Positions 1 through 8,178 of a stretch of DNA of 64,000 bases are shown here, piece after piece (position 1 is the first letter of the stretch; every line of letters begins with the position of its first letter). The translations under genes and the position numbers were made by a program. Under the pieces are notes generated by a model. That model did not search any database and was not told the origin of the DNA. It saw only the letters and a program-made list of their open reading frames with translations. The DNA is taken from positions 310,001-374,000 of the forward strand of contig JADJQU010000004.1 of the NCBI GenBank assembly GCA_016712565.1. The letters run 5' to 3'. The DNA comes from Planctomycetota bacterium (lineage in GTDB: Bacteria > Planctomycetota > UBA1135 > GCA-002686595).

Positions 1-1166
1 GGATCCAAGGCCGCGGCGGCGCGGCCCGCGGCGAGCTGGCCCGCGAAGTGCGCTCGCTCACGGGTCTCGAACTCTCGGCCCACTACGTCGGTCCCAAGCT
101 CGCGGCGCTGTTCCAGCAGGACCGGCAGCTGTGCCGCGCCGCGGAGCGCGGCAGCGTGATCATCGGCACCCTGGACAGCTGGCTCCTGTGGCGTTGGTCG
201 GCGGGGCTGCTGCACGAGATTGACGAGAGCATGGCGGCCCGCACGCTGCTCTTCGAGGCGCGCCGCGGCGCCTGGAGCCCGCGGCTGTGCGAGATCTTCG
301 GCGTGCCCCTGGCCGCCCTGCCCAGGCCCCGGCCGACCCTGCGACGGGACGCCCAGCACCTTTCCCTGCTGCCCGGGCGGGTCGAGCTCGTCGCCAGCGT
401 GGCCGACCAGGCCGCGGGCGCCCTGCAGGCGGTGGGCGCGGCGGGCACGGGCCTGCTGGTGAACTTCGGCACGGGCACCTTCGTCCTCGCGCCCACGGGC
501 AAGCGCTTCGTCCAGGCCCCGGGCTACCTCTCCGGCCTGTTGCAGAGCCGCCCGCTGCCCGGCGCGGACGACTGGCTGCGGGAGCGCCGCTTCGCCCTGG
601 AGGGCACGATCAACGCGGGCGCCAGGCTGCTGGCCCAGGGCTCCGCCGACCCCACCGTTCCGGCGGCGGGCGCACGGGCGCCCACCAGCCTGCCCGACGA
701 CGCCTTCTGCCTGGTGGACGAGAACGGCCTCGGCGCACCCCACTGGCGGGCCGATCTGGGACCGATCTGGTCCCGGGGAGCGGCGTACCTGAGCTTCGAC
801 GAGCGCGCGCGGCTCGCCTTCGAGGGGCTGTGCTTCCGCGTGCGGGAGTTGCTCCTGGACCTGGAAGCCCTCTCGCGCCCCCAGAGCCGCGCGGGGGCCA
901 AGGCCCGGCCGCGCTGGGTGCTCGCGGGAGGTCCGCTCCACGACGAGGCGCTCTGCCGCCGAATCGCCACGCACCTCGGCCGCCCGGTGTCGGTGTGCCT
1001 GGAGCCCGAGGCGACGCTGCTCGGCGCGGCCGCCCTGGCCCTGGGCCTGGACGGCGAGACCGCCGGCGCGCCGACCCGGGAGGTGGAGCCCGAGAAGAAC
1101 GCCGAGGCGCTGACGAAGCGCTACACGGCCTGGCGCGACTGGACCCGCGCGACCCTGGGCTCCTAG
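1..1166 (+). CDS. FGGY-family carbohydrate kinase, glycerol kinase-like (5' partial)
   Basis: ATP-dependent sugar or polyol kinase of the FGGY superfamily, acting in the cytoplasm; it looks most like glycerol kinase. The gene enters from outside the window: the frame is open from base 3 and the first codons already match the family region just before a TGLELSAHYVGPKL segment, the counterpart of TGL..YFSGTK in glycerol kinases. Roughly the first 100 residues are therefore missing. Visible parts are the second half of the N-terminal lobe, the nucleotide/phosphate loop LVNFGTGTFVL that opens the C-terminal lobe, and LAGGPLHDEALCRRIA with the following LLGAAALA helix. The substrate cannot be settled from this fragment; xylulokinase or another FGGY member is possible. 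It ends 106 bases before ppx, separated by a short repeat array. Confidence 0.8.
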   Translation, partial: IQGRGGAARGELAREVRSLTGLELSAHYVGPKLAALFQQDRQLCRAAERGSVIIGTLDSWLLWRWSAGLLHEIDESMAARTLLFEARRGAWSPRLCEIFGVPLAALPRPRPTLRRDAQHLSLLPGRVELVASVADQAAGALQAVGAAGTGLLVNFGTGTFVLAPTGKRFVQAPGYLSGLLQSRPLPGADDWLRERRFALEGTINAGARLLAQGSADPTVPAAGARAPTSLPDDAFCLVDENGLGAPHWRADLGPIWSRGAAYLSFDERARLAFEGLCFRVRELLLDLEALSRPQSRAGAKARPRWVLAGGPLHDEALCRRIATHLGRPVSVCLEPEATLLGAAALALGLDGETAGAPTREVEPEKNAEALTKRYTAWRDWTRATLGS

Positions 1167-1242
1167 CCCGAGTCGCTCGCTCCGGCCCGAATCGCTCGCC
1201 CCGGCCCGAGTCGCTTGCTCCGCGCGGGAGCGCTTGCTACGA
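1167..1242. repeat. 19-bp tandem repeat, 3 good copies plus 1 diverged
   Basis: Starting directly after the kinase stop codon, the unit CCCGAGTCGCTCGCTCCGG occurs at 1167-1185, with variants at 1186-1204 (2 changes) and 1205-1223 (2 changes), and a clearly diverged fourth unit at 1224-1242. The array fills the whole spacer up to the ppx translation start region. Its core CGAGTCGCTCG also occurs twice in the tandem repeat at the start of the addB-like gene (27947-27994). It has no recognisable terminator shape. Its role is unknown. Confidence 0.7.
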
Positions 1243-1272
1243 CGAGTGGCCTATGGATCGGGTGGGCCTCCC

Positions 1273-2787
1273 ATGAGCAGCGAACCGACCGCCCCGGAGA
1301 CCCGCGCGGAGACCGTCGCCGCCGTGGACCTGGGCTCCAACAGCTTCCACATGGTGGTGGCGCAGCACGTGGACGGCGAGCTGGTGGTGCTCGACCGACT
1401 GCGGGAGCGGGTGGCCCTGGCCGAGGGCCTCGACGATTCCAAGCGACTCAAGGAGCGGGTCAGCGAACGCGCCCTGGCCTGCCTGGCGCGCTTCGGCCAG
1501 CGACTGCGGGAACACCCTCCGGGCAGCGTGCGCGCCGTGGGCACCAGTGCCCTGCGTCAGGCCAAGAACTCCGAGTCCTTCCTGGCCCGCGCGCGGGAGG
1601 CCCTGGGCCACCCGATCGAGCTGGTCTCCGGGCGGGAGGAGGCGCGCCTGATCTACCTGGGCGTGGCCCACTTCTCGGCGGGCACGGCCGCCCGCCGCCT
1701 GGTGGTCGACATCGGCGGCGGCAGCACCGAGTGCATCCTGGGCGAGGACTACGAGGCCCTGCGCACCGACAGCCTGCACATGGGCTGCGTCAACTACAGC
1801 GAGCGCTTCTTCCCGGGGGGCGTGATCACGCGCGAGCGCCTCAAGCAGGCCGAGGTGGCCGCCGCCCTGGAATTCTCGCCCATCGCGCGCACCTACAAGA
1901 GCCTGGGATGGGACGTGTGCATCGGCTCCTCGGGCACGATTCTGGGCATCGAGAGCGTGCTGGCGGCCAGCCACTGGTGCGAGCACGGCATCGACAGCGC
2001 CGGTCTCAAGCAGCTGGGCCGCGCCCTGGTGGACCTGGGCCACGTGGATCGGCTGGACTTGCCGGGAATGCCCAGCGACCGCGGACCGGTGCTTCCGGGG
2101 GGCTACGCGATCCTGCGGGCGGCGTTCAAGGGCTTCCAGATCGAGGCCATGCAGACCTCCCAGGGGGCCATGCGCGAAGGCCTCCTGTTCGACCTCCTGG
2201 GCCGCATCCACCACGCGGACGTGCGCGACGAGAGCGTGCGGCGCTGGATGCAGCGCTACGGCATCGACGTGGAGCAGGCCAGTCGCGTCGAACGCACCGC
2301 CGCGTACCTGTTGGAGCGCGTGGCCGCGGACTGGGGCCTGGAGTCCCCCGAGAATCGCCGTCTGCTCTCCTGGGCGGCGCGGCTGCACGAATTGGGGCTC
2401 TCGGTGAACTGGTCGGGCTACCACAAGCACGGGGCGTACCTGGTGCTCCACGGGGACCTGCCGGGTTTTTCACGCCAGGAGCAGGCGCTGCTCGCCTCGC
2501 TGATCCTGGGCCACCGCCGCAAGCTCTCCGAGGAGACCTTCGCCGGGATGGCGGGCCTACGCGCGCCGCTGGCGCTCAAGCTCTGCGTTCTCCTGCGGCT
2601 CGCCGCCCGGCTCAACCGCAGCCGCAGCCCCCGGCCCCTGCCCCCGCTGCGCCTGCGCGTCAGGAAGCTCGCGATCGAGCTCCTCTTTCCGCCGGATTGG
2701 CTCGAGGGCCACGCCCTCACCCGCGCGGACCTGGAGGAGGAGGCTCGCATCCTGGCCGACGTCGGCGTCGTGCTGAGTGTCGGGTAG
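1273..2787 (+). CDS. ppx: Ppx/GppA-family exopolyphosphatase / pppGpp phosphatase
   Basis: Ppx/GppA phosphatases hydrolyse terminal phosphates of polyphosphate and/or convert pppGpp to ppGpp; the two activities cannot be separated from sequence here. The 504-residue product has the ASKHA-fold phosphate loops DLGSNSFHMVV (about residues 17-27) and DIGGGSTECILG (about 145-156), and a C-terminal HD-like half containing RLHELGLSVNWSGYHKHGAY, as in long Ppx proteins. The ATG at 1273 is preferred to the in-frame TTG at 1234, because homology starts soon after it and the TTG lies inside the repeat array. It faces ppk, and its last 231 coding bases are also open reading frame for the PPK C-terminus on the other strand. 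The pairing of a polyphosphate-degrading with a polyphosphate-making enzyme supports the polyphosphate role. Confidence 0.88.
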   Translation: MSSEPTAPETRAETVAAVDLGSNSFHMVVAQHVDGELVVLDRLRERVALAEGLDDSKRLKERVSERALACLARFGQRLREHPPGSVRAVGTSALRQAKNSESFLARAREALGHPIELVSGREEARLIYLGVAHFSAGTAARRLVVDIGGGSTECILGEDYEALRTDSLHMGCVNYSERFFPGGVITRERLKQAEVAAALEFSPIARTYKSLGWDVCIGSSGTILGIESVLAASHWCEHGIDSAGLKQLGRALVDLGHVDRLDLPGMPSDRGPVLPGGYAILRAAFKGFQIEAMQTSQGAMREGLLFDLLGRIHHADVRDESVRRWMQRYGIDVEQASRVERTAAYLLERVAADWGLESPENRRLLSWAARLHELGLSVNWSGYHKHGAYLVLHGDLPGFSRQEQALLASLILGHRRKLSEETFAGMAGLRAPLALKLCVLLRLAARLNRSRSPRPLPPLRLRVRKLAIELLFPPDWLEGHALTRADLEEEARILADVGVVLSVG

Positions 2788-5166
2788 GCCGCACAGGGCC
2801 TCCAGCAGCGACTGCTGGGCGGAGCGCGGCTTCTCGCGGCCCGGCCGCAGGCGCCGGTAGCGGCCGTCGGAGGAGAGCGACCAGGCCTGGGTGTTGTCGT
2901 GCAGGTAGAGCTCCAGGCCCTCGGAAATCACGCGCTCCTTGACGCGTTCTTCCTCGATCGGGAAGCAGGCCTCGACGCGGCGGAAGAAGTTGCGCTGCAT
3001 CCAGTCGGCGCTCGAGCAGAACACGCGCGGCTCGCCGCCGTTGTGGAAATAGAAGATGCGCGAGTGCTCCAGCATGCGCCCCACGATCGAGCGCACGCGG
3101 ATGTTGTCGGACACGTGGGGCACTCCCGGCCGCAGGCAGCACAGTCCGCGCACGATCAGGTCGATCGACACGCCGGCCTGGGAGGCGCGGTAGAGGGCCT
3201 GGATCACCTGGGGCTCGGCCAGGGAGTTCATCTTGGCCACGATGCGCGCGGGACGGCCGGCGCGGGCCGACGCGGCCTCGGCGTCGATCAAGAGCAGCAG
3301 CTCCTTGTGCAGCGTGAACGGCGCCTGGTAGAGCGAGCGCAGTTTGCCCACGCGCCCCAGGCCCGTCAGCTGCAGGAACAGCTTGTGCACGTCGTTGCCG
3401 ATGCCGCGGTCGGCGGTCAAGAGCGAGAAGTCGGTGTAGGCCTTGGCCGTGCGCACGTGGTAGTTGCCCGTGCCCAGGTGCACGTAGCGCCTCAGGCCGC
3501 GCTCCTCCCGGCGCACCACCAGGAGCATCTTGGCGTGGGCCTTGTAGCCCACGATGCCGTAGACCACGTTGGCGCCCGCCTGCTGCAGGCGCGTGGCCAG
3601 CGAGATGTTCGCGGCCTCGTCGAAGCGCGCACGCAGTTCCACCACCACGGTGACTTCCTTGCCCGCGCGCGCCGCCTCGATCAGCGTCTCGACGATCGGG
3701 GAGTCGGGCCCGGTGCGGTAGAGAGTCTGCTTGATGGCCAGCACCGCCGGATCGAGGGCCGCCTGGCGCAGGAACTCGACCACGGGCGTGAAGGCGTCGA
3801 AGGGATGGTGCAGGAGCACGTCCCCCCGGCGCAGCACCAAAAACAGGTCGCGCTCGTGCTCCAGCCTCGGCTGCACGCGGCCCGCGAAGGGCGGGTACTT
3901 GAGATCCGGGCGCTGGCAGAGTTCGTGGATCGCGAGCACCCGGTGCAGGTTCACCGGCCCGGGCACGCGGAACAGCACGGAGGGTTCCAGTTCGAAGGTC
4001 GAGAGCAGGAACTCGCCCATCTCGGTGGTGCACTCGCTCTCCACCTCCAGGCGCACGGCGTCGCCGTAGTTGCGGCTGGAAAGCTCGCCCTTCAGGGCGC
4101 GCATCAGGTCGTCGGCCTCCTCCTCGTCGACCCACAGGTCGCTGTTGCGCGTCAGGCGGAAGGCCGCGCAGCTGGTCACCTGCATGCCGCCGAAGGCCTC
4201 GCCGATGTGGGCGTGAACGATGGAGGAGAGCAGCACGAAATCGTGGGGCCCGAAGCCCTCGCCGGGGGGCAGTTGGATCAGGCGCGGCAGGGAGCGCGGC
4301 ACCTGCACCACGGCCACGCCCGAGTCGCGGCCGAAATCGTCGCGTCCAGTGACCGAGACGATGAAGGTCAGACTCTTGTTGAGAATGCGCGGGAAGGGGT
4401 GCGCGGGGTCGAGCCCCACGGGAGTCAGGACCGGCAGCACCTGGCTCTTGAAGTAGCGCTTGAGCCAGCGCCCCTGGGAGGCGGTCCACCCGTCGGAGTC
4501 CAGGAGCCGCACGCCGGCCGCGCGCAGCGCGGGCAGCAGCTCGCCGTTGAGCACTTCGTACTGCTGCTCCACCAGTCGATGGGCCGTTTCCGAAATGCGC
4601 TCCAGGATCGCGGCGGGCGAGAGCCCGTCGGGTTCGCCCGTGGGGATGCCGAAGGCCGCCTGCTGCTGCAGACCGGCCACGCGGATCTCGTAGAACTCGT
4701 CCAGGTTCGCGGAGGAAATGGCGAGAAAGCGCAGTCGCTCGAGCAGCGGCACCGAAGGATCGCGGGCCTGCTCCAGGACCCGCGCGTTGAACTCGAGCCA
4801 GGAGAGCTCCCGATTGAGGTACAGCGACGGGTCCTGAAGCCCGCCGCGCTGTGGGCACCCGATCCGGGGCCCTGCCCGGAGGTCCCCGGGCCGGGGGCGC
4901 TCGGGGCGGCCCTGGGCGCGCGCTTCGCGGAACGGCGCGCCTGCCCCGGAGCCTCGAGGGGCCCGCCGCCCGACGGCGAGTCCCCGGCTTCGCGGGGCCC
5001 GTGCTCTCTGGCGCGGCGCGGCTGTCCGCCGAGAGAGGAACCCTCCGAGGGGTAGCGTCCAGGGTCCTTCGGGGAACTGTCGCGGGCGGGAGGCATGGGG
5101 CAGAGGATACTCTGGGGAGGCGCCGAGCCGACGGGGCCCCCAAGGTGCCCCCGGGCCTTTCGGCAC
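2557..5166 (-). CDS. ppk1: Polyphosphate kinase 1
   Basis: PPK1 reversibly transfers the gamma-phosphate of ATP to growing inorganic polyphosphate. Family hallmarks are clear: LYLNRELSWLEFN at the start of the conserved N-domain, GYKAHAKMLLVVRR with the autophosphorylated histidine region, HLGTGNYH, and the second catalytic histidine region SRIFYFHNGG. The start is uncertain. The only in-frame GTG outside the sixA gene is at 5166, giving 869 residues with about 115 Arg/Pro/Gly-rich residues ahead of the conserved domain. A CTG at 4824 would start exactly at the domain; an ATG at 5256 would lie inside sixA. The C-terminus also runs on: family proteins end near the SAQQSLLEAL segment (about 2790-2820), but no stop occurs until 2557, inside ppx. 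Divergent from sixA, convergent with ppx. Confidence 0.9.
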   Translation of the reverse strand: MPKGPGAPWGPRRLGASPEYPLPHASRPRQFPEGPWTLPLGGFLSRRTAAPRQRARAPRSRGLAVGRRAPRGSGAGAPFREARAQGRPERPRPGDLRAGPRIGCPQRGGLQDPSLYLNRELSWLEFNARVLEQARDPSVPLLERLRFLAISSANLDEFYEIRVAGLQQQAAFGIPTGEPDGLSPAAILERISETAHRLVEQQYEVLNGELLPALRAAGVRLLDSDGWTASQGRWLKRYFKSQVLPVLTPVGLDPAHPFPRILNKSLTFIVSVTGRDDFGRDSGVAVVQVPRSLPRLIQLPPGEGFGPHDFVLLSSIVHAHIGEAFGGMQVTSCAAFRLTRNSDLWVDEEEADDLMRALKGELSSRNYGDAVRLEVESECTTEMGEFLLSTFELEPSVLFRVPGPVNLHRVLAIHELCQRPDLKYPPFAGRVQPRLEHERDLFLVLRRGDVLLHHPFDAFTPVVEFLRQAALDPAVLAIKQTLYRTGPDSPIVETLIEAARAGKEVTVVVELRARFDEAANISLATRLQQAGANVVYGIVGYKAHAKMLLVVRREERGLRRYVHLGTGNYHVRTAKAYTDFSLLTADRGIGNDVHKLFLQLTGLGRVGKLRSLYQAPFTLHKELLLLIDAEAASARAGRPARIVAKMNSLAEPQVIQALYRASQAGVSIDLIVRGLCCLRPGVPHVSDNIRVRSIVGRMLEHSRIFYFHNGGEPRVFCSSADWMQRNFFRRVEACFPIEEERVKERVISEGLELYLHDNTQAWSLSSDGRYRRLRPGREKPRSAQQSLLEALCGLPDTQHDADVGQDASLLLQVRAGEGVALEPIRRKEELDRELPDAQAQRGQGPGAAAAVEPGGEPQENAELERQRRA

Positions 5167-5185
5167 GAATTCACGGAGCCTTGAT

Positions 5186-5674
5186 TTGCCCCCCCCGCGA
5201 CCGCCCCAAGGGACGTTTTTGGCCCTGATCCGCCATGCCCAGGCCCGCCGGCCCATGGCCGGGGAAGCGGACGAGGATCGGGACCTGACCGAGCAGGGCC
5301 GCGCCGAACTGGAGCAGCAGTGCGAGCGCCTCCGCAAGCTGGGTTTTTCCTGCGACGCACTCTGGCATTCGCCGTGGCTGCGCGCGCGCCGGACCGCGGA
5401 GCGATTGGCCGCGCTCGTGGGCGTCACGCCCACCGTGCACCTGGGCCTGTGCAGCGAGCTGGAATCCCCCGCCGGGCGCGCGCTGCTCTCCGAGGCGGCG
5501 CTCGCGGGCCGCGCGAGCCGGCTGGTGCTCGTGGGCCATCAGCCCTGGCTCGCCAACATCGCCCAGCATCTCGGGGCCGCCGAGGTGCGGGACCTGGAAT
5601 GCGCCGAAGTCGTTTGGCTGGTGGCTCAGGGCGACGGCCGCTGGGCCGTTCACGCCCGCTTGAGCCCCGGCTAG
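5186..5674 (+). CDS. sixA: SixA-like phosphohistidine phosphatase (histidine phosphatase superfamily)
   Basis: Small one-domain member of the histidine phosphatase (phosphoglycerate-mutase-like) superfamily, 162 residues as called, the size of SixA. SixA proteins remove phosphate from histidine on phosphotransfer proteins. The catalytic RHA motif appears in LALIRHAQARRP. The second conserved block DALWHSPWLRARRTAERLA matches the S-P-x-x-R-A-x-x-T-A region, and LVLVGHQPWLANI carries the second catalytic histidine. The TTG at 5186 is chosen because it is the most upstream start compatible with the divergent ppk; a TTG at about 5221, immediately before the RHA motif, is also possible. It lies back to back with ppk, so the two may share a control region, though the gap between the proposed starts is only about 20 bases. 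Confidence 0.8.
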   Translation: MPPPRPPQGTFLALIRHAQARRPMAGEADEDRDLTEQGRAELEQQCERLRKLGFSCDALWHSPWLRARRTAERLAALVGVTPTVHLGLCSELESPAGRALLSEAALAGRASRLVLVGHQPWLANIAQHLGAAEVRDLECAEVVWLVAQGDGRWAVHARLSPG

Positions 5675-5788
5675 CTAGGGGCCGGGATGCGCCGACGCCT
5701 GGGGGCCGCGGCCTGGGGCGGGGAGGCCGGCGGCCGGCACAGTTGAATGGCGCTCCCTCGACTGGTAGACACTGCTCCGCGGCCTTGA

Positions 5789-8131
5789 ATGCCGCGACCC
5801 TTGGCAGACTTCCAATCGACCGCCGCCGGCCCGAGCGCGCTGCGACTCTTCGTGTGCGGGGCCCAGTCGGCCGGCGCGCGTCGCGCCGCGGAGCAGGTGG
5901 CGCGCTTCTCGGAGGCCGACGGGCGCTTCGAGGCCTTCGAGCTGGTCGACGTCCAGGACGAGATCGCCGCCGCCCGCGCCGCCGGGGTGCTCGCGACGCC
6001 GCTGCTCGTGGTCCAGACGGCCGAGGGCGAAGGCCGCGTGCTCGGGGACTTCGCCGATCCGGCCGCGGTGCTCGAACTCGTGCGCGCCTCCTGCCGCGAG
6101 GTGGCCGTGCCCGTGGAGCGGCCCGCCCCCGAGGCCCACCTGCTGCGCCTGATCGAACGGGAATCGGACGCGGTCCTGATGGTCGGCCTCGACGGTCGCG
6201 TGCGCTACGCCAACCCCTCCGCCGAACGGCTGTTCGGCATCAGCGCTCGTGAGCTCACCGGCCACTGGTTGGGCCTGCCGCGCCCGGGCGAGGACCCCAC
6301 GGTGCTCGACGTGGTGCGCGAGGGCGCGCGCACCGTGGTGCAGTTGCACGCCCTGGACACCCATTGGCGCGGCGAGGGCGTGATGCTGGCCTCCCTGCGC
6401 AACGTGACGCGCCACGCAGACGCCGAGGCCCTGCTGCGCATCAGCGAGGAGCGCTACGCCCTGGCCGCCCGGGCCGCCAACGACGGCCTGTGGGACTGGG
6501 ACCTGCTGGACGATCGCCTGTACTTCTCGCCGCGCTGGAAGACGATGCTGGGCTTCGAGGAAGCCGAGATCGGCAGCGCCCCCACCGAGTGGTTCGAGCG
6601 CGTGCACCCCGAGGACCTCGACCGCGTGCGGCAGTCGGTCTCCGCGCACGTGGAGGGCAGCACGGTGCACTTCGAGATCGAGTATCGGATGCTGCACAAG
6701 AACGGGTCCTGGCGCTGGGTCCTGTGCCGGGGACTGGCGGTGCGCAACGAGCAGGGCCGCGCCACGCGCATGGCGGGCTCCCAGGCCGACGTGACGCACC
6801 GCAAGCTGGCCGAGGAGCAGTTGGCCCACCGCGCCTTCTACGACCCGCTGACCAACCTGCCCAACCGCGCGCTGTTCCTCGACCGCCTGCGCCAGGCCCT
6901 GCGCCGCGCCAGCCGCCGCAAGGACTACCTGTTCGCGGTGCTGTTCCTGGACGTGGATCGATTCAAGCTGGTCAACGACTCCCTGGGACACATGGCGGGC
7001 GACCGGTTGCTGGTGATGATCGCGCGCCGCTTCGAACTCTCGCTGCGGCCCGGCGACACGGTGGCGCGCCTGGGCGGCGACGAGTTCACGGTGCTGCTGG
7101 ACGACATCCGCGACGTCACCGACGCGACGCGCGTGGCCGACCGGATCCAGCGCGAATTGGAAATGCCCTTCAACGTCGGCGGCCAGGAGTTCTTCACCAG
7201 CGCCAGCATCGGCATCGCCCTCTCGGCCACCGGCTACGAGCGTCCGGAGGACATCCTGCGCGACGCCGACACGGCCATGTACAAGGCCAAGTCCCAGGGC
7301 AAGGCGCGCCACGCCATGTTCGACACGGGCATGCACGAGCGCGCGGTGGTGCTGCTGCGCATGGAAGCCGATCTGCGGCGGGCCATCGAACGCTCCGAGC
7401 TGCGGGTCCACTACCAGCCGATCGTCTCGCTTTCCACGGGCCGGATCGCCGGCGTGGAGGCCCTGGCCCGTTGGCAGCACCCCACCCGCGGCCTGGTCTC
7501 CCCCGCCGAGTTCATCCCCATGGCCGAGGAGACCGGCCTGATCCTGCCCATCGGCCGCTGGGTGCTCGCCGAGGCCTGCCGGCAGATGGTCCTGTGGCGC
7601 GACGCCTTCGGGGTCAGCTACCCCCTGGAGGTCGCCGTCAATCTTTCCGGCCGCCAGCTCGCCCTGCCCGACGTGGTCGGCGAGATCCGCGAGGCCCTGC
7701 GCGACACGGGCCTCGAACCCGGCCGCCTGCGCCTGGAAATCACCGAGAGCGTGGTCATGGAGCGGCCCGAGATGGTCAGCCACATGCTCCAGGAACTGCG
7801 CACGCTGGGGGTCAAGCTCTCCATCGACGACTTCGGGACCGGCTACTCCTCGCTCGCCTACCTGCAGCGCTTCCCCGCGGACACGCTCAAGATCGACCGC
7901 TCCTTCGTCTCCCCCATGGGCGTCCGAGGTGAGAATTCCGAGATCGCGCGCACGATCGTCACCATCGGGCACAACCTGGGCATGCGGGTGGTGGCCGAGG
8001 GCGTCGAGACCGCCGAGCAGATGGAGCAACTGCGCGGCCTGTCCTGCGAGGGGGCCCAGGGCTACTTCATCTCCAGGCCCCTGACCAGCGAGGACGCCGG
8101 CACCCTGATCGGCGCCCGGCCCTCCTGGTAG
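5789..8131 (+). CDS. KaiB-like / PAS / PAS / GGDEF / EAL signalling protein
   Basis: A 780-residue cytoplasmic signalling protein with both a diguanylate cyclase and a c-di-GMP phosphodiesterase domain. Residues about 17-100 resemble KaiB and the KaiB-like sensor of SasA: LRLFVCGAQSAGARRA, then FELVDVQDE and GVLATPLLVV with the GDF turn. One PAS domain follows (about 115-215), then a second PAS/PAC (about 220-350, DGLWDWDLLDDRLYFSPRW and YRMLHKNGSWRW). The GGDEF domain has an intact GGDEF at about residues 428-432, with DPLTNLPNR at its start. The EAL domain has GVEALARW, EITESVVME and DDFGTGYSSL, so both catalytic sites look complete. No membrane segment is seen. The ATG at 5789 sits shortly before the KaiB-like domain. 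The trigger is unknown; the KaiB-like and PAS domains are presumably sensory. Confidence 0.9.
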   Translation: MPRPLADFQSTAAGPSALRLFVCGAQSAGARRAAEQVARFSEADGRFEAFELVDVQDEIAAARAAGVLATPLLVVQTAEGEGRVLGDFADPAAVLELVRASCREVAVPVERPAPEAHLLRLIERESDAVLMVGLDGRVRYANPSAERLFGISARELTGHWLGLPRPGEDPTVLDVVREGARTVVQLHALDTHWRGEGVMLASLRNVTRHADAEALLRISEERYALAARAANDGLWDWDLLDDRLYFSPRWKTMLGFEEAEIGSAPTEWFERVHPEDLDRVRQSVSAHVEGSTVHFEIEYRMLHKNGSWRWVLCRGLAVRNEQGRATRMAGSQADVTHRKLAEEQLAHRAFYDPLTNLPNRALFLDRLRQALRRASRRKDYLFAVLFLDVDRFKLVNDSLGHMAGDRLLVMIARRFELSLRPGDTVARLGGDEFTVLLDDIRDVTDATRVADRIQRELEMPFNVGGQEFFTSASIGIALSATGYERPEDILRDADTAMYKAKSQGKARHAMFDTGMHERAVVLLRMEADLRRAIERSELRVHYQPIVSLSTGRIAGVEALARWQHPTRGLVSPAEFIPMAEETGLILPIGRWVLAEACRQMVLWRDAFGVSYPLEVAVNLSGRQLALPDVVGEIREALRDTGLEPGRLRLEITESVVMERPEMVSHMLQELRTLGVKLSIDDFGTGYSSLAYLQRFPADTLKIDRSFVSPMGVRGENSEIARTIVTIGHNLGMRVVAEGVETAEQMEQLRGLSCEGAQGYFISRPLTSEDAGTLIGARPSW

Positions 8132-8178
8132 GAACTGCGGGCTGAACTCCGGCTCGGCCTGGGCTATCCTGGGACGCG

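Noticed and set aside
2899..5055. Long plus-strand open frame opposite ppk, and similar long frames opposite M28, lat, AddAB-like, prkA and smc genes
   Set aside because: In DNA of about 70% G+C, antisense frames lack stops by chance. Their products are Arg/Ala/His-rich without recognisable motifs, while the opposite strand carries clear domains.
5740..5810. tRNA-like stretch (TGGTAGACACTGC after a GGCGCTCC run)
   Set aside because: It resembles a D-arm, but no GTTCRA T-arm or matching acceptor stem is present at the right distance.
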